This document shows, one piece after another, positions 11,738 to 23,342 of a stretch of DNA of 64,000 bases. The stretch lies in contig RCAB01000164.1 in assembly GCA_003640385.1 (NCBI GenBank), positions 1-64,000 of the forward strand, read 5' to 3'. Positions within the stretch are counted from its first letter, which is position 1; each line of letters opens with the position of its first letter. The DNA is from Setaria digitata. Taxonomy: Eukaryota > Nematoda > Chromadorea > Rhabditida > Setariidae. Below the pieces are notes generated by a model. That model saw only the letters and a program-made list of their open reading frames with translations, did no database searches and was not told the DNA's origin. Both the position numbers and the translations under genes were made by a program.

Positions 11738-14451
11738 ATGACTACCACTACTGTAATATCACTGGAAGTACGCTTATTGCACAAATGCGAGAATGCATTT
11801 GGTCAAAAAATGCAATTAAGCGAATGTTTAAGTAATTTGGCAACATTAGTTTCGTTCGAAAAACAAGGAATTCAACAGTGTGCAGCAAATCTTTCATGTA
11901 TGTCATTTTTCCGTCATGAAATAATTAGTTTTTCATTTAAAATGTCATTTCAGGTTTAAATTGTGAAGTGAAAATAATGAAAATTTTTCGCACAATCATT
12001 ATTTAAATATTGAAATATACAAATTTCGCTTTTCTTTTCTTTTCTTTTTTTCTTTTTTTTGCAGTGCTTTACACTAAAATAGTAATTTAATTTAAAAAAA
12101 AAAAAAAAAAAAATTAATAAATAGATGACGAATAAAATTAACAATTTTCTGTTCAAATAGTACGTCATTCCTTTTCTTTTTTAAGCAATTATTATATATT
12201 TGAATAAATAAAATTTTAAATTAAATTACTATTTTAGTACCACAGTATATCCATAACAGCGATTATGACAGCACCTGTGGCCAGGTGGAAAGGCAAATCA
12301 ATCAATTTGCAATGCCAATGTTACAATTATTATGTCTTTCTGGAAATATTCTAAATTTGCTCATCTATCGATTACCTTACTTTCAAGGTAGCACATCGGT
12401 GCATTTCCTGAAAGTTAAGGCTTATGCTAATTTGGTATTTGTTGAATCAAGAGTTTTTGAGGTTAGTTTTTAGGACATTTACAAGATATTTTTTTTTTTT
12501 TTCTAGGTTATTTATATTATAAAATATCCTTCCAGTAATTGAATTTCTTTTTTGCACTCATTTTTTTTTTTTTTTTGGTTTCAAATTTTCAATTTTAGGT
12601 TTCGAATACCTGAATTCTTTCAGCTTTCTAAACATTAATTTTTGCTATTTTCCAGGTGATACATGCATGGACTGTGTACGCAGATGCATCATTTGAATCA
12701 TTTTATTGGTATACCAAGCCGTATGTTATCGCAATGGCAAGTGTAAGTGGTACAGTATCCACTTGGTTCGTCTTATTTTATCATATAATTAAATTTTAAT
12801 TTTTAGATTTAAAAACTTCCAGACTACTATGTTTTTCATAAGCCAACTATCTATGTTTACAACTTAACATCAATTCACCAAATAATTTTAATATTTAAAA
12901 TTTGATTTTATATTCAAAAATTATAGCTATTTGTGATTTGTATCGTAGTACTCGTTTTCTTATATTTACAGTGTAAAAATTCTCCACAGTCATTCTTCAT
13001 CACTATTGCATGTATGATAAATAGGACTTTTATCAGATTTATGTTTCTTTAAATCAATTCCAGGATGACATTAGTGATAACAATTGAAACGGTGCTTTGT
13101 GTACTATTACCATTTCATTTTCGTCAAATTTGCACAAAACGAATAAGTTTAATAGTACTACTTGGCTTTGTATTGTGCAGCATTTTCTTGCATCTACCAT
13201 TCCTGTTCATTCAAACAGTCATCAGCAGTCCTGTACTGAAGGAATTGGACAGTCGACAACATAAGAGGTTATTTGAAGAAGAGAAATATTTTCCATTTAA
13301 ATTCTCTTTCTAAAATAATTCATTCTAATCTTTTCGAATTATTAATTTCAAAAAAAGTTTTTAATTAGATGCTATTGGATTACCAAGCAGTATTTCATGC
13401 AAACGCATAAGGAACCATTTTATGAGTACATCCAGAAAGCATATTATTGGTTGCAAATAACACTTTCAATTGTTATTCCAAATATTGCCATGCTTGCGTG
13501 TTCCATACTAATCGTTGCACAATTTATTTTCAAGGTAATTAATGTATTTCATTGGAAATATTAATATCTATTTTGTTCAGTTTGCTCAGCTAAATTAGAT
13601 TAATATAAACGCATAGCATTTATTCAGTAAATTAGAGCTGGATAATTAATTTTATTAGCTCAGTGTAAATTATATTCAGCAATCATGAAGTCTCCATTTC
13701 TAAACAATCCACAGTTACATGTGTAGAAATTACCAGACAATACTTCAGAATCATGGCGAATCATTTAGTCAACGTCGAAAATGCGTAATTAGAATGACCG
13801 TTGCAACAACGCTATCACATCTGATGCTAGAAGGACCAGCATTATTAACGTTTGCTGCTGTTGCAAGAAAAGGTGATTGCTTAATTAAATATATAAAAAT
13901 GATCAAACATCCTTTAAAATTCCTTAAAAGTATGGAAAAAAAAATCTGAGAAAAAAAAAAGGTATACTTTTCTTTTTTCTTTTTTTTTTTTTTCTGCTTA
14001 AACTATAAAATTTTTTTTAAACATAGGTTGAAGCATTGATTTTGCATTTATAGTAAAGTTTTAAATTATCGGCAATTCTAAAACACTTGAAGCAATTATT
14101 AGCATAGTTTTTTCTTTTTTTATTTTTCAAAAGTGCATTTTCTTTTTTCTTCTCTTTTGTAACAGTCTTACAGGTGCGAATAGTTCTGATCACGGAAATA
14201 ACATCTGTATATTAGCACATGGTAATAATTTGCTATCAGTAATTAATGCTGCTACGCCATTTTTCGTTTTTCTTGCATTCAGCGAGCAATTTCGTCGTAT
14301 GTCATTGGTATATATACAAGTACATTTGATGCCTCGAACATTTATGAAGAAAGAATCCGTACCACGACATAAGAAGCTACAAGGTGTTAGTTCTTCCGTA
14401 AATTTAATGAAGAACACTAGTCCAGTTTCAAGCAACTATACCAATTTGTAG
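11738..14451 (+). CDS. Class A (rhodopsin-like) GPCR, peptide-receptor type
   Basis: Predicted seven-transmembrane receptor of about 421 residues. Exons: 11738-11897, 12238-12461, 12656-12765, 13064-13267, 13369-13534, about 13749-13872, 14174-14451; all junctions keep the frame. TM1 lies in exon 2 (MPMLQLLCLSGNILNLLIY, with the GN of TM1). Exons 3-4 give TM3-TM4, where the usual DRY region reads IETVLCVLLPFHFR. Exon 5 gives ECL2 and TM5, exon 6 TM6, and exon 7 ECL3, TM7 and the tail. The NPxxY motif is replaced by NAATPFFVF before SEQFRR. The N-terminus is Cys-containing and extracellular. The layout resembles nematode FMRFamide/orphan peptide receptors, but I cannot name an orthologue. Weak points: the exon 6 acceptor (in-phase AGs at 13736 and 13748) and the start. 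An acceptor at 11703-11704, probably for a spliced leader, is followed by two ATGs before the chosen one. Confidence 0.8.
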
Positions 14452-15784
14452 AATATTTCTTGTTCTGCTTTCTTCTTAAATGCGCCTTCTTTTTCATTTT
14501 TGTAAAAAGACGACATTAATTTATGAGTCAATTATGGTTGGTTGCCTTGTAGTCCTTTTTTCCAGGGAACGAAATTTTCTACAAATTGTAAAGAAGCATT
14601 TCATCACTTTGACGAAATACGGATTTCGTCACTTTGACAATGTGAATTTTCTGCTAGCACGACACGATGGCTTATAATACTAGCATAAAGAATGAAGCAT
14701 AAATGCAGCATCAAAGATAAGACATAAAAGATTATCGTTACAAACATATTCCTGCATATCATGTATTACAAAAAAAAAAAAAAAATTAGATGAAAAAAAA
14801 AGTGCTTGCTAAGCTAATTTTTTTCAGTAAGCATTGTCATCCAATTTTTTTTTTTATGGCTTTGATCTTTCATTACTTCTGTTTTCAAATTTGATGATTA
14901 CTACTGTTTTGCTAAAGCTTCATTTTTATAGGTTTGATAAGTTAGACAAGCACCATTTGCTTCTGCTTATTCTCATTCTTTTATTTTTTTTTTATATTTT
15001 TTTGTATAAACAGCTTTTTCCATCGTACTCGTCATCTGACTTCTTCTTATTACTTATAAATAATATTTTACTTTATTTTTTTAAAATTTTCCGCGAAACC
15101 CCAAAAATTGCTCCACAAATTGTTATAAACACCAAGTTTTTTTTACTACAAAATTAATAGTTATTGCGTCAAATTTATAGTTTTAGATTTTTAAAATGAG
15201 TAAGTGTAATATGTTCAAGTCAGAATGTAGAAAAGAAAAAAAGGAAATTTCATAAATATTGCTGTAAAAAGCATCTCAAGTAGCTTTTTTTTTTCGATAT
15301 TGACAATGATTTAAATTATTAGGAAAAATTCGTCAGACAGTAGGAGATCTAGAATCTGAAGACCATTTAATATTTCTCACACTCTTCAAGTGTTTTAAAC
15401 CATTTCATTGTATACTAAATTTAATTTTCTACTTATGAATGCATTTAAATTTTCTCAGAACATAGAAGAAATTTAAAAAATAATTTGATAAACTTTCATA
15501 ATAAAAACAAACTATCGTTAATGGGGTATAAATAATTGAAAAAAAAAAAAAAAAAAAGAATTGATAAATAAATAACGAATAAAACGTACGCAATTGCCGA
15601 TTTGCCATAAAACAAAGTAGTTGTCTATAAAAAAAAAAAAAAAAAAAATCTATTGATGATAATTTTTGATTAATTGAGACATGCTATCAGTAATAATCAT
15701 ATTATTAAAATTGTTGTTGATTAAATGACATGTTAATTATAAAAAATGAGCTTCTATCAAGTAAGCTGAAAATGATTAATTCTT

Positions 15785-15817
<33 letters not shown>

Positions 15818-16012
15818 AAATTATGTCAATGATCATTCTGTAATGTATCTATCTTGCAGGATGTGACATATTTCATTCATTTTTAAATTACAGTTATAAT
15901 AGATTCATTGAAAGTTCGTTTTTCTTCGTAAATTTATGCTTAAAAATGAGGTATACTACTTACCAGTATCCTTTATTATACAGATATCGGGCATTTTTTT
16001 TTATTCCACAAT
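14452..16012. other. Intergenic, between convergent GPCR and cyanase genes
   Basis: AT-rich with many homopolymers (T about 15786-15812, A about 15541-15556 and 15629-15648). A minus-strand AATAAA lies near 15972-15977, downstream of the cyanase stop. The open frame at 14834-15157 is Phe/Leu/Ile-rich and starts in a poly-T; I do not support it. Confidence 0.6.
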
Positions 16013-16150
16013 ACATTTATGAATGATAGGATAACAGTCATGTCTGGCTGATATTACAAAACATTTATGAATGATAGGATAACAATCATGTCTGGCTGAT
16101 ATTACAATACATTTATGAATGACAGGATGACAATCATGTCTGGCTGATAC
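16013..16150. repeat. 48-bp tandem repeat, about 2.9 copies
   Basis: Units start at 16013, 16061 and 16109 with an exact 48-bp period and only a few substitutions (core ACATTTATGAATGATAGGAT, later CATGTCTGGCTGAT). The last copy ends directly against the cyanase stop codon (16151-16153 on the minus strand), so the array would form the proximal 3' UTR of that transcript. Confidence 0.9.
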
Positions 16151-16877
16151 TTAGAACTGTTTATATGGTAAAAATTTTCCGGACAGTACAAGTGTCACTC
16201 GATCACCTGCTTCGTTTTTTTCACGCGCAACGGTTAAATTAAAATCAATAGCACTCATTATGCCATCACCAAATTCTTCAATAATTAACTCCTTGATCGT
16301 AGGACCGTAAACTGCCATCACCTTGATATTTCACAGAAAATTAGTTTTTTTTTTTTTTTTTTTTTTTTTTTCTCCAATATGATATTTTAATTCATCTTAT
16401 TTCGTGCATATTTCAAAAAAAAAACTACGTACTTCTGGTTTACTCTTTTTCAGATTTCATGTTAAACTCTAGAATTTCTGTCCAAATCACCAACAGCTTC
16501 TGTACTGTTTCAAAAGAAGTATTAGAAATAGTAGCATTGCGTTCTTTGGAATATTTCAAATACCAAATTTTTGAGTGAGATATTTTAGAGGGAAAGGTGT
16601 GAAAAACCTCATGCAGCCGATAAAGGATCGGATCAGTGGGAATTCCGGATGCTCCCTTTTTTGGTGCCGTTTGAAGCCATGCCAGAGCACTTTCCGGCAA
16701 ATCAAATATATCGGCAATTTTTTCTGCTTGCTCCTTCGTCATCGTCATTTGGCCTAAACATGCCGCTGTTGTCCATTCTTTGCTACAGCCAATTTTTTCC
16801 GCTACCGATTTCCAAGTGATACTTTTTTGGACTTTGTTAGCCAAGATAAGATTTGTCACATCTTCTCTAGATTTCAT
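16151..16877 (-). CDS. Cyanate lyase (cyanase, EC 4.2.1.104)
   Basis: Cyanase converts cyanate and bicarbonate to ammonia and CO2 through carbamate; the family enzyme is a cytosolic decamer. Two exons, 16877-16608 and 16321-16151, join in phase to give 146 residues (E. coli CynS has 156). The N-terminal part is the helical DNA-binding-like domain (for example AACLGQMTMTKEQAEKIADI); the C-terminal catalytic domain runs from IPTDPILYRLHE to GKFLPYKQF. The catalytic Arg, Glu and Ser of the family are present as R87, E90 (YRLHE) and S113 (GDGIMSAIDF). The intron falls directly after E90. ATG 16877 is the first start after an acceptor (TTTTCCAG, 16901-16900), probably for a spliced leader. The spliceosomal intron and AT-rich codons argue against bacterial contamination. 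Animal cyanases are patchy and a mite copy is published as horizontally acquired; transfer here is inference. Confidence 0.93.
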
Positions 16878-18035
16878 CACGTCAGCAGAAGAAATGATTC
16901 TGGAAAATATGATGGGAAAATTTTTTTCTGTAATATGAACTACAATAAAATTGCGTCGTTTCTAAATCTGCACTTATTCAAATTTCACCACCGTTTGTTC
17001 TATTTCCTTTTTATTTATCATTCAGTTAGTTTCAAATTACTGTCTTTTTTGATTGTGAAAATGTAAACAAATAACAAATTGATCAATATTTTTATATTTT
17101 AACGAAAATTATGATAAAAATTGCTTTATATATATATATATACTTTAACGTGACCGTACTAAAAAAGAAAAGAAAAAAGAAAAAAAAAAAAAAAGGGGAA
17201 AAAATTCAAACAGCGTAATCATTACCCGGATCCTTCGAGAACATTTGCAATGCTTCGTCTCATTGAAGTTTTGTGTGAAGCGTAAAAGCGTGTAATAGAT
17301 ATCAATAAACAAAAGAGAGATAAAGTGAAGAATTAAGTGGACTGCAAATGAGTTAATTAAGAGGTGGGATCTATTTTAAAATAAATGAGTGTTTGTGCGA
17401 AAACGTATAGCAGATGATGGGAGAAGAAGTTTGCGAAGCTGCTCCGATTGACAGGAAATGTTTTCGAAAAAAAAAAATTTTTTTTTTTTTCTTTCTTTCA
17501 TTCAAATTTTGAGTGTTGAGGGCAGTGTGATGATACTGTTTCAAATAAAAGATAACAAAGACAATGGTGATGATGATGATGATGATGATGAATGATAAAA
17601 CTAATAACAACATTTGATATTATCTATAGGAAGTAATTAAGTTTGTTACGAAGAAATGATATATTTTGTATAAATACTGCTGAAAAAAAAAAAAAAAAAA
17701 TTATCAATCACTTTGTAATAGATAAAAGGATATGATTTTGCTCAAATCGATTCATCTTCAGTGGTTTCATTGGAAAAAGTAATTAAGAATACAATATCAA
17801 AATAACAATAAATTTTATTACTAAAGGATTCCCAAATGATGGATCCGTTTGTTTTCCCTCAAACTGGAAAAATAAGTACATTTCTTGGTAGCAGTTTAAT
17901 TTCAGAAAACAAAAGCTACTTTGTGCTACATTAGTAACGAAATCCAAAAAAAAAAAAAAAATGCATCATTTAGCTAAGTAGAAAAGAACGAAGCAAGAAA
18001 AAGATAAATGATTTGAAAAATGTTAACTAATATAA

Positions 18036-18171
18036 TTGCAATTCAATTATGCTAACCTTCAATTAACAAAATTTCTTTCTATTATTAAATGTAAATTTTT
18101 TTTTTCTTTTTTAGAAAAATTTCCTATTGCAATTTAATTATGCTAACCTTCAATTAACAAAATTTCCTTCA
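18036..18171. repeat. About 45-bp direct repeat, two copies 90 bp apart
   Basis: Copies near 18036-18080 and 18126-18170 share ATTGCAATT(C/T)AATTATGCT followed by AACCTTCAATTAACAAAATT, with few mismatches. Confidence 0.8.
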
Positions 18172-18337
18172 CTTATTAGGGATTAAAACCTTCTTTTGGA
18201 GAAATTTCTTTTAATAACATGAATTATATATTAAATGCTTATGCATCAATCATTGAACATAAATACATTATACTTCTCACTGGTTTTGTCTTTTTGCACT
18301 ACTTTTTGATTAATAAATTCATTCATCTTATACAAAG

Positions 18338-18402
18338 TTAACAAGTGAAAGGTTAACAAAATATACTAATTAACAAGTGAAAGGTTAACAAAATATACTA
18401 AT
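18338..18402. repeat. 32-bp perfect tandem duplication
   Basis: The unit beginning TTAACAAGTGAAAGGTTAAC occurs twice head to tail at 18338 and 18370 without mismatch, suggesting a recent duplication. Confidence 0.85.
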
Positions 18403-18721
18403 TTGATTGCCTTTTTTTTCTTTGAAGAACTGAAATTATATTAATTTAAAAAATGAAATACTAAATAAAATATGAAGTAGCAAAATGTTTGTCTACTGAA
18501 GCTTTTTCTTAAATGATAAATTGTTAAATTCAACGGAACACATGAAATGGTACATCCGACTGACATTTGAGTAAGAATGAATATATACTAGAAACCATTT
18601 GAACAGAACTGAACATCGATTCAAAACAATTTTTTTTTTTTTCTGTTTCAAAGAGTTGCAAATCTTTCGATGCGTTTTCACTCAAAGGTAGTTGTTACTT
18701 AGACTGAACTAGGAAGGGAAA

Positions 18722-18760
18722 AGAATCAGTAGACGTAACGTAATTACGTCTACTGATTCT
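18722..18760. repeat. Perfect 17-bp inverted repeat with 5-bp loop
   Basis: AGAATCAGTAGACGTAA (18722-18738) is followed after 5 bases by its exact reverse complement (18744-18760). It is not flanked by a recognised gene end. A hairpin or protein-binding palindrome is possible; the function is unknown. Confidence 0.85.
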
Positions 18761-19329
18761 AACATAATTTTTCTATTTTAAAATTAGCAATATTCCTTCA
18801 ATTAGCAGTCATCTTTTACTTTGTGAAACTTCTAGCAAAATGTTATCATTTTCTTTTGATTATTACAATAGAAATTTCGAAATTTCATCGCTTTTTATTT
18901 GTTGAAATTATTGAAACTATAGGGAAACAAAAAAAAAAAAATTGAACTTTTTTAAAAAATAACAATGCATTGGTTCTTTTTATATTTTAGCAAAATTTCA
19001 CTCCAATTTATCGTTTTAATTTCCTTTTTTTTTTTTTTTTTTTTTTGATTTAACAAATTTTATATTTCTAAAAGCTAATCCACACTGTTTTTTCTTTTTT
19101 TTTTTTTTTTTTTCTACATTTTAACAAAAACTTTATTTCAATTTATAAATTTTTGTTTTTTTTTTTTTTTCGTGGAAATTACAAACAACTGAAATTCTCA
19201 ATTTTAAGTAAGTTTTTTTTTTTTGTTTAATCAATTAAAATTTTTAAAAAAATAAATAAAATAATTTTTTTTTTTTTCAGAATAAATTTGTAATTTTTCT
19301 CTCTTCCAATGAGCACAGTTATTATTTGT

Positions 19330-19362
<33 letters not shown>

Positions 19363-19452
19363 TTACTCCAAGCACAAAAATTCGTTTATTTTGTGTACTG
19401 CAAAACTGCCAACAAACCAACAACGATGGAATTTCAAATTTATTACAGCTCT

Positions 19453-19735
19453 ATATGTGTGTGTGTGTGTGTGTGTGTGTCTGTCTGTCTGTGTCTGTCT
19501 CCCTCTGCGTGTGTGTATGAATGGATTATGAAGACAATTATAAGCGATTTTGTAATATGCATTAACAATTTGGCAAATAAACTGCAATACAATGAAAGAC
19601 ACGTACGTGTGTGTGTGTGTGTCTGTCTGTCTGTCTGTCTTTGTGTGTATGGATGGGTTATAAAAATAATTGTAGACGATTTTGTAATGTGCATTAAAAG
19701 TTCTGGAAATTAAACAATAGTACAATGAAAGAAAA
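19453..19735. repeat. 132-bp tandem duplication carrying TG/TCTG microsatellites
   Basis: Each unit starts with (TG)n then (TCTG)n and ends in a unique part (CGATTTTGTAAT(A/G)TGCATTAA; TGCATTAA at 19558 and 19690). The same duplication explains the open frames found here in several registers on both strands, which are Cys/Val- or Thr/His-rich and not genes. Confidence 0.8.
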
Positions 19736-21149
19736 TTAGATATTCCATAAATAAATTGTTCCTTTAATATATGCTATATTTATTTATTTTATAATCAACA
19801 TAAATAAAATGGATGTTATAAAAATATTTCTTCAAAAATATAATATTTTACTGCATTTCTTCGTTTCAATGAGATAAAAGTTGAGATGTTGAAAAATTTG
19901 CACCTGGCGGAAAAATCACATTCAATCAGGGTAGTTCCGGAAAATTTCGGTAATTGTCTTATTTCGAACATATGTTCAATTGAGATGCTTAGCTGTTTCA
20001 TATCGTTACTTTGCTGTATGTCGCGTATCTGTTGCGGATGAGCTGGAACTCTTCAACCTCACCTCTGTCGTGATGATTCTACTACTGTCTCGGTTAACAT
20101 CCATTTACGCTGACGAATCCTTCCCGATCATTACGCTGTAGTATGATTTGGTTTGACGCGGGTTTGACCCCATAGTCTATTTCCTCTTCTATTTTGTAAT
20201 GTGTCCCGTTTCCTCTCTTCCTCTTCCACCATTTCTCCGTCTTCTTGGTAACCACTTCAAATGACACCCCCGACACATCCTTTCCAACCTTTCTACCGTT
20301 TTCTGCAAATTCTTCATAAATTATCGTGTTAATGAGTATTCCGCATAAGATAGACGTCTTTTAGTTCCGCCATTCTCCAGCGTCTTTGTCGTTTTTGGCT
20401 GTCGCTAAAGTTAATAAATGTGCTTGTGTAGTACGTGCTGTACTCATGTCTGCAGACGTCTCGTTTTGTTGTTGCTATCAGTTAGCAACATCAGGTTATT
20501 GTTGGGACGATTATGTGCTGAAAATTTTATTAATTGACTTGAATACTACGTTACGTGAGTCTGACGTTGTTGCACTTATACGTTAGTGTGACAAAGAAAT
20601 TAAAAGAGCGTTTTCTTATCTGATCAAATGATCAGTTTACGCTGTAACCACGTGCGTTATGTAGACTATATCCTCATATATTATTACAGTACTTGTGTAC
20701 AGATAAATCAGTGTAGAAGCACAGTATCAACAGTGCTCGTAAATGCTTTAACTGCATTCTTTTTCAGGTCCAAATTCAAGTTCATTTTAAGATGTATTAA
20801 TGTATATATAAATATTATTATTCAGTTACCAGTTTCGTCGTCATTACTTAGAAAAATCGGTTACAACAGAACTTTCTTTTTCGCAGAAGGTTATTCCACA
20901 TTAGCTTCAGAAATTAATTTGTTTTACCTTGTAAATTTTAGCTTGGATTTATATTGCTATCCCGTCACTAGTATATGGCGGAGTAGGTAGCGTGAAACTA
21001 GTCAAATTAAAACTGTCTTGCCATGTAATTACCGTCAGCATGTTATATACTATTTTCAGGTCATAACAGTTTGTCACCATTACTCGTTGAGAGGAATTGA
21101 ACTTATTGATTTTGATTTTGTGTCCTTACACTTTTAAAATCGGCACGAC

Positions 21150-23342
21150 ATGTATGTATGGTTTGTGTTTGCTGCACTTCTTGTAATTGCGCGTGCTGAA
21201 CAAGTCGACCCTCTTACTGATAAGGACCATTTCAAGGTTTCTCTCTTAATTCTTATCCACACACTTCTGAATTTCAAGGTCATGTCCAAGTTTACAGTTA
21301 ACAGGTTAATATTACTTCATTCTGTATGCCTTGCTGGGCAACAGTTTTTCGACTTAGTCTTTTTCAAAGATTTTTTTTTTTTTTTTTTTTTTTTTAAGGC
21401 GGGCGGACATGACAGTAAATTTGATCAGGAAGCCTTCCTCGGTAAAGATACTGTTGAAGCAAAGGATGTCATAAGCAAAGAACGTCTTGCGTAAGTGTGT
21501 TTATTATAAGTATTATTACAGAAATATACTAAGATTACCTAATGTGTCCATGCAAGTATGCAAATGCACATTCTAAAGGTTGCTGGACACGGTGGTGCAT
21601 CAATCTTCAGGTGCAGAATACTGTGCTAACATTATGTAGATATCAATAAATCTGTTAAGTAATTTCTCTAAGCTAACTCATATACAAATCCCTGATGAAC
21701 GACCAATTCTTGAAATGTACTCTGTAAGCTGCTGGTAACACACTGATGTTTAAACCAAATTTTAATGACATTTAACTAGTGATTGGCTAAGAGTATGACA
21801 TTAACTGGTTTTCAGGAAGTTAGTTTCGAAAATGGACGTAAATGGTGACGGATTTTTGGAAGAATCCGAACTAAAGGATCACATCAATTTTATGCAAGAA
21901 AGATATGTTAATAACGACGTTGATCGGACATGGAAAAATTATAACGCGGAGAAAGTTAAAGATGGAAAAATTTTATGGAAGGATTACATGTACGTTAATA
22001 CTAGTTCGCAGAATGATATGCTTCATTTATCTTGCCTGAAGCTAGGAAGAATATTTTCAGAGAAATGGTTTATGGAACAGTTGGTGAGGGACAGGAACTG
22101 AGTCCTGAGTATCAAAAAATGATGTCACGTGATGAAAGAAGATGGAAAAAAGCTGATTTTGATTCAGATGAAATGCTTGATCGAACTGAATATGGCTGCT
22201 TCATGCATCCCGAGGACTGCGACCATATGCGTGATGTTGTCGTTCAGGTATTGTAAGTGAGTAATGAAATAGAACATATAGTGTGAGATTAATTACAACA
22301 TTTCAAATAAAAAGTATAGTACATCAGTATTAAATGCTGCTTATATTGCATACACTTATCTTCTGTAAATATAAAGCTATATTATTTAATTTTCCAATAA
22401 TTCTTGTTATACTCAGGAAACACTGGAGGATATTGATAAAAACAAAGACGGCTTCGTAGACCTTGATGAATATATCGGTAAGTCCACTACCACTACTAAT
22501 GTATATATAATCAAAAAAGTAGCAAAGTAGAAAGGTAAGGGCAAGCGTCCACACATCTTTACCGAAGAATCGAAGTTTATAAACTTCTAATTAACGTGTA
22601 GCGAATTCCAATCATTTCTCACCTTTCCTTCATTGAAAAATAGTCTGTTTCAAAATTTACAATGACTATAATCATGTTTTATTTTGGATTTAGGAATTAT
22701 TCACTACTCCGCATATTCTTAAAATTGTTTGGAATAGTGTGGTTTTTCTTCATTATAGGTGACATGTATAGGCCGGAAGATTATCCAGAATTGAATGGGA
22801 AAGAGCCAGAATGGGTTGCTAGTGAACGGCAAATGTTCAAAGAGCACAGGGATAAGGATGGTGATGGCAAACTAAATAAAGTATTTTTACTAAAGACTAC
22901 TCGATAAAAACTTCATATTATTTCCCATGTTCTTAATCAGTTAGAGATTGTTTTGTTATCATATTTTAGGATGAAATGAGAGACTGGATAATGCCTGTAG
23001 GTTTTGACCATGCTGATGCAGAAGCAAAGCACTTGATTGGTATTGCCGATGAAGACAGAGTAAGTTCAAAACCTGTGTATGACATGTTACATTTTATGTG
23101 GTTAATGTTCCTTGCTTTTTTGATCGAAGAGTATGAAGAAAGGTGAAGTTTCAGTTTGAGGTGACTAACTTTTTTAGCTGAAGAAGCTGTAATCTGCAAG
23201 GATGTAATCCTTGAGTGCATCATTTTTGCAGGACGGAAAGTTGTCTTTGCAAGAGGTTCTAGATCACTATGACACATTTGTTGGATCCCAAGCAACTGAT
23301 TACGGCGAGCAGCTGCATAAACATGATCCCGCGGAACTTTAA
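21150..23342 (+). CDS. Calumenin/reticulocalbin-family EF-hand protein (CREC)
   Basis: Secretory-pathway Ca2+-binding protein of 307 residues. Exons: 21150-21236, 21399-21490, 21816-21989, 22061-22247, 22417-22477, 22759-22880, 22970-23059, 23232-23342; all phases agree. A signal peptide ([16 protein letters not shown]) is followed by the CREC motif [16 protein letters not shown]-hand loops: [12 protein letters not shown] (about 67-78), a degenerate second hand before [16 protein letters not shown] (about 150), [12 protein letters not shown] (about 187), [12 protein letters not shown] (about 232) and [12 protein letters not shown] (about 268). The C-terminus reads KHDPAEL rather than a plain HDEL/HDEF retrieval signal. 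An unpaired TTTTCAG at 21053-21059, 90 bp before the ATG, is a likely spliced-leader acceptor. It is convergent with the MOB gene. C. elegans has a single clear homologue (calu-1); strict orthology is inferred. Confidence 0.93.

Larger units (their letters stand above)
16902..21058. other. Intergenic: cyanase upstream region and repeats
   Basis: Divergent spacer between cyanase (minus) and calumenin (plus). It holds poly-A/T tracts (A about 17683-17700, T near 19025-19047 and 19092-19112, A about 19332-19360), a short GAT repeat at 17566-17590 and the repeats listed separately at 18.0-19.7 kb. From about 20.0 to 21.0 kb the G+C rises, which fits the calumenin upstream region. Short frames there (20094-20276 minus, 20386-20586 plus) show no recognisable domain. 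Confidence 0.55.

Noticed and set aside
19309..19725. Five overlapping open frames on both strands, up to 134 codons
   Set aside because: They result from a poly-A and a duplicated TG/TCTG microsatellite.
20094..20276. Basic minus-strand 60-codon frame upstream of calumenin
   Set aside because: Lies in the likely calumenin promoter region; no partner exon or family.
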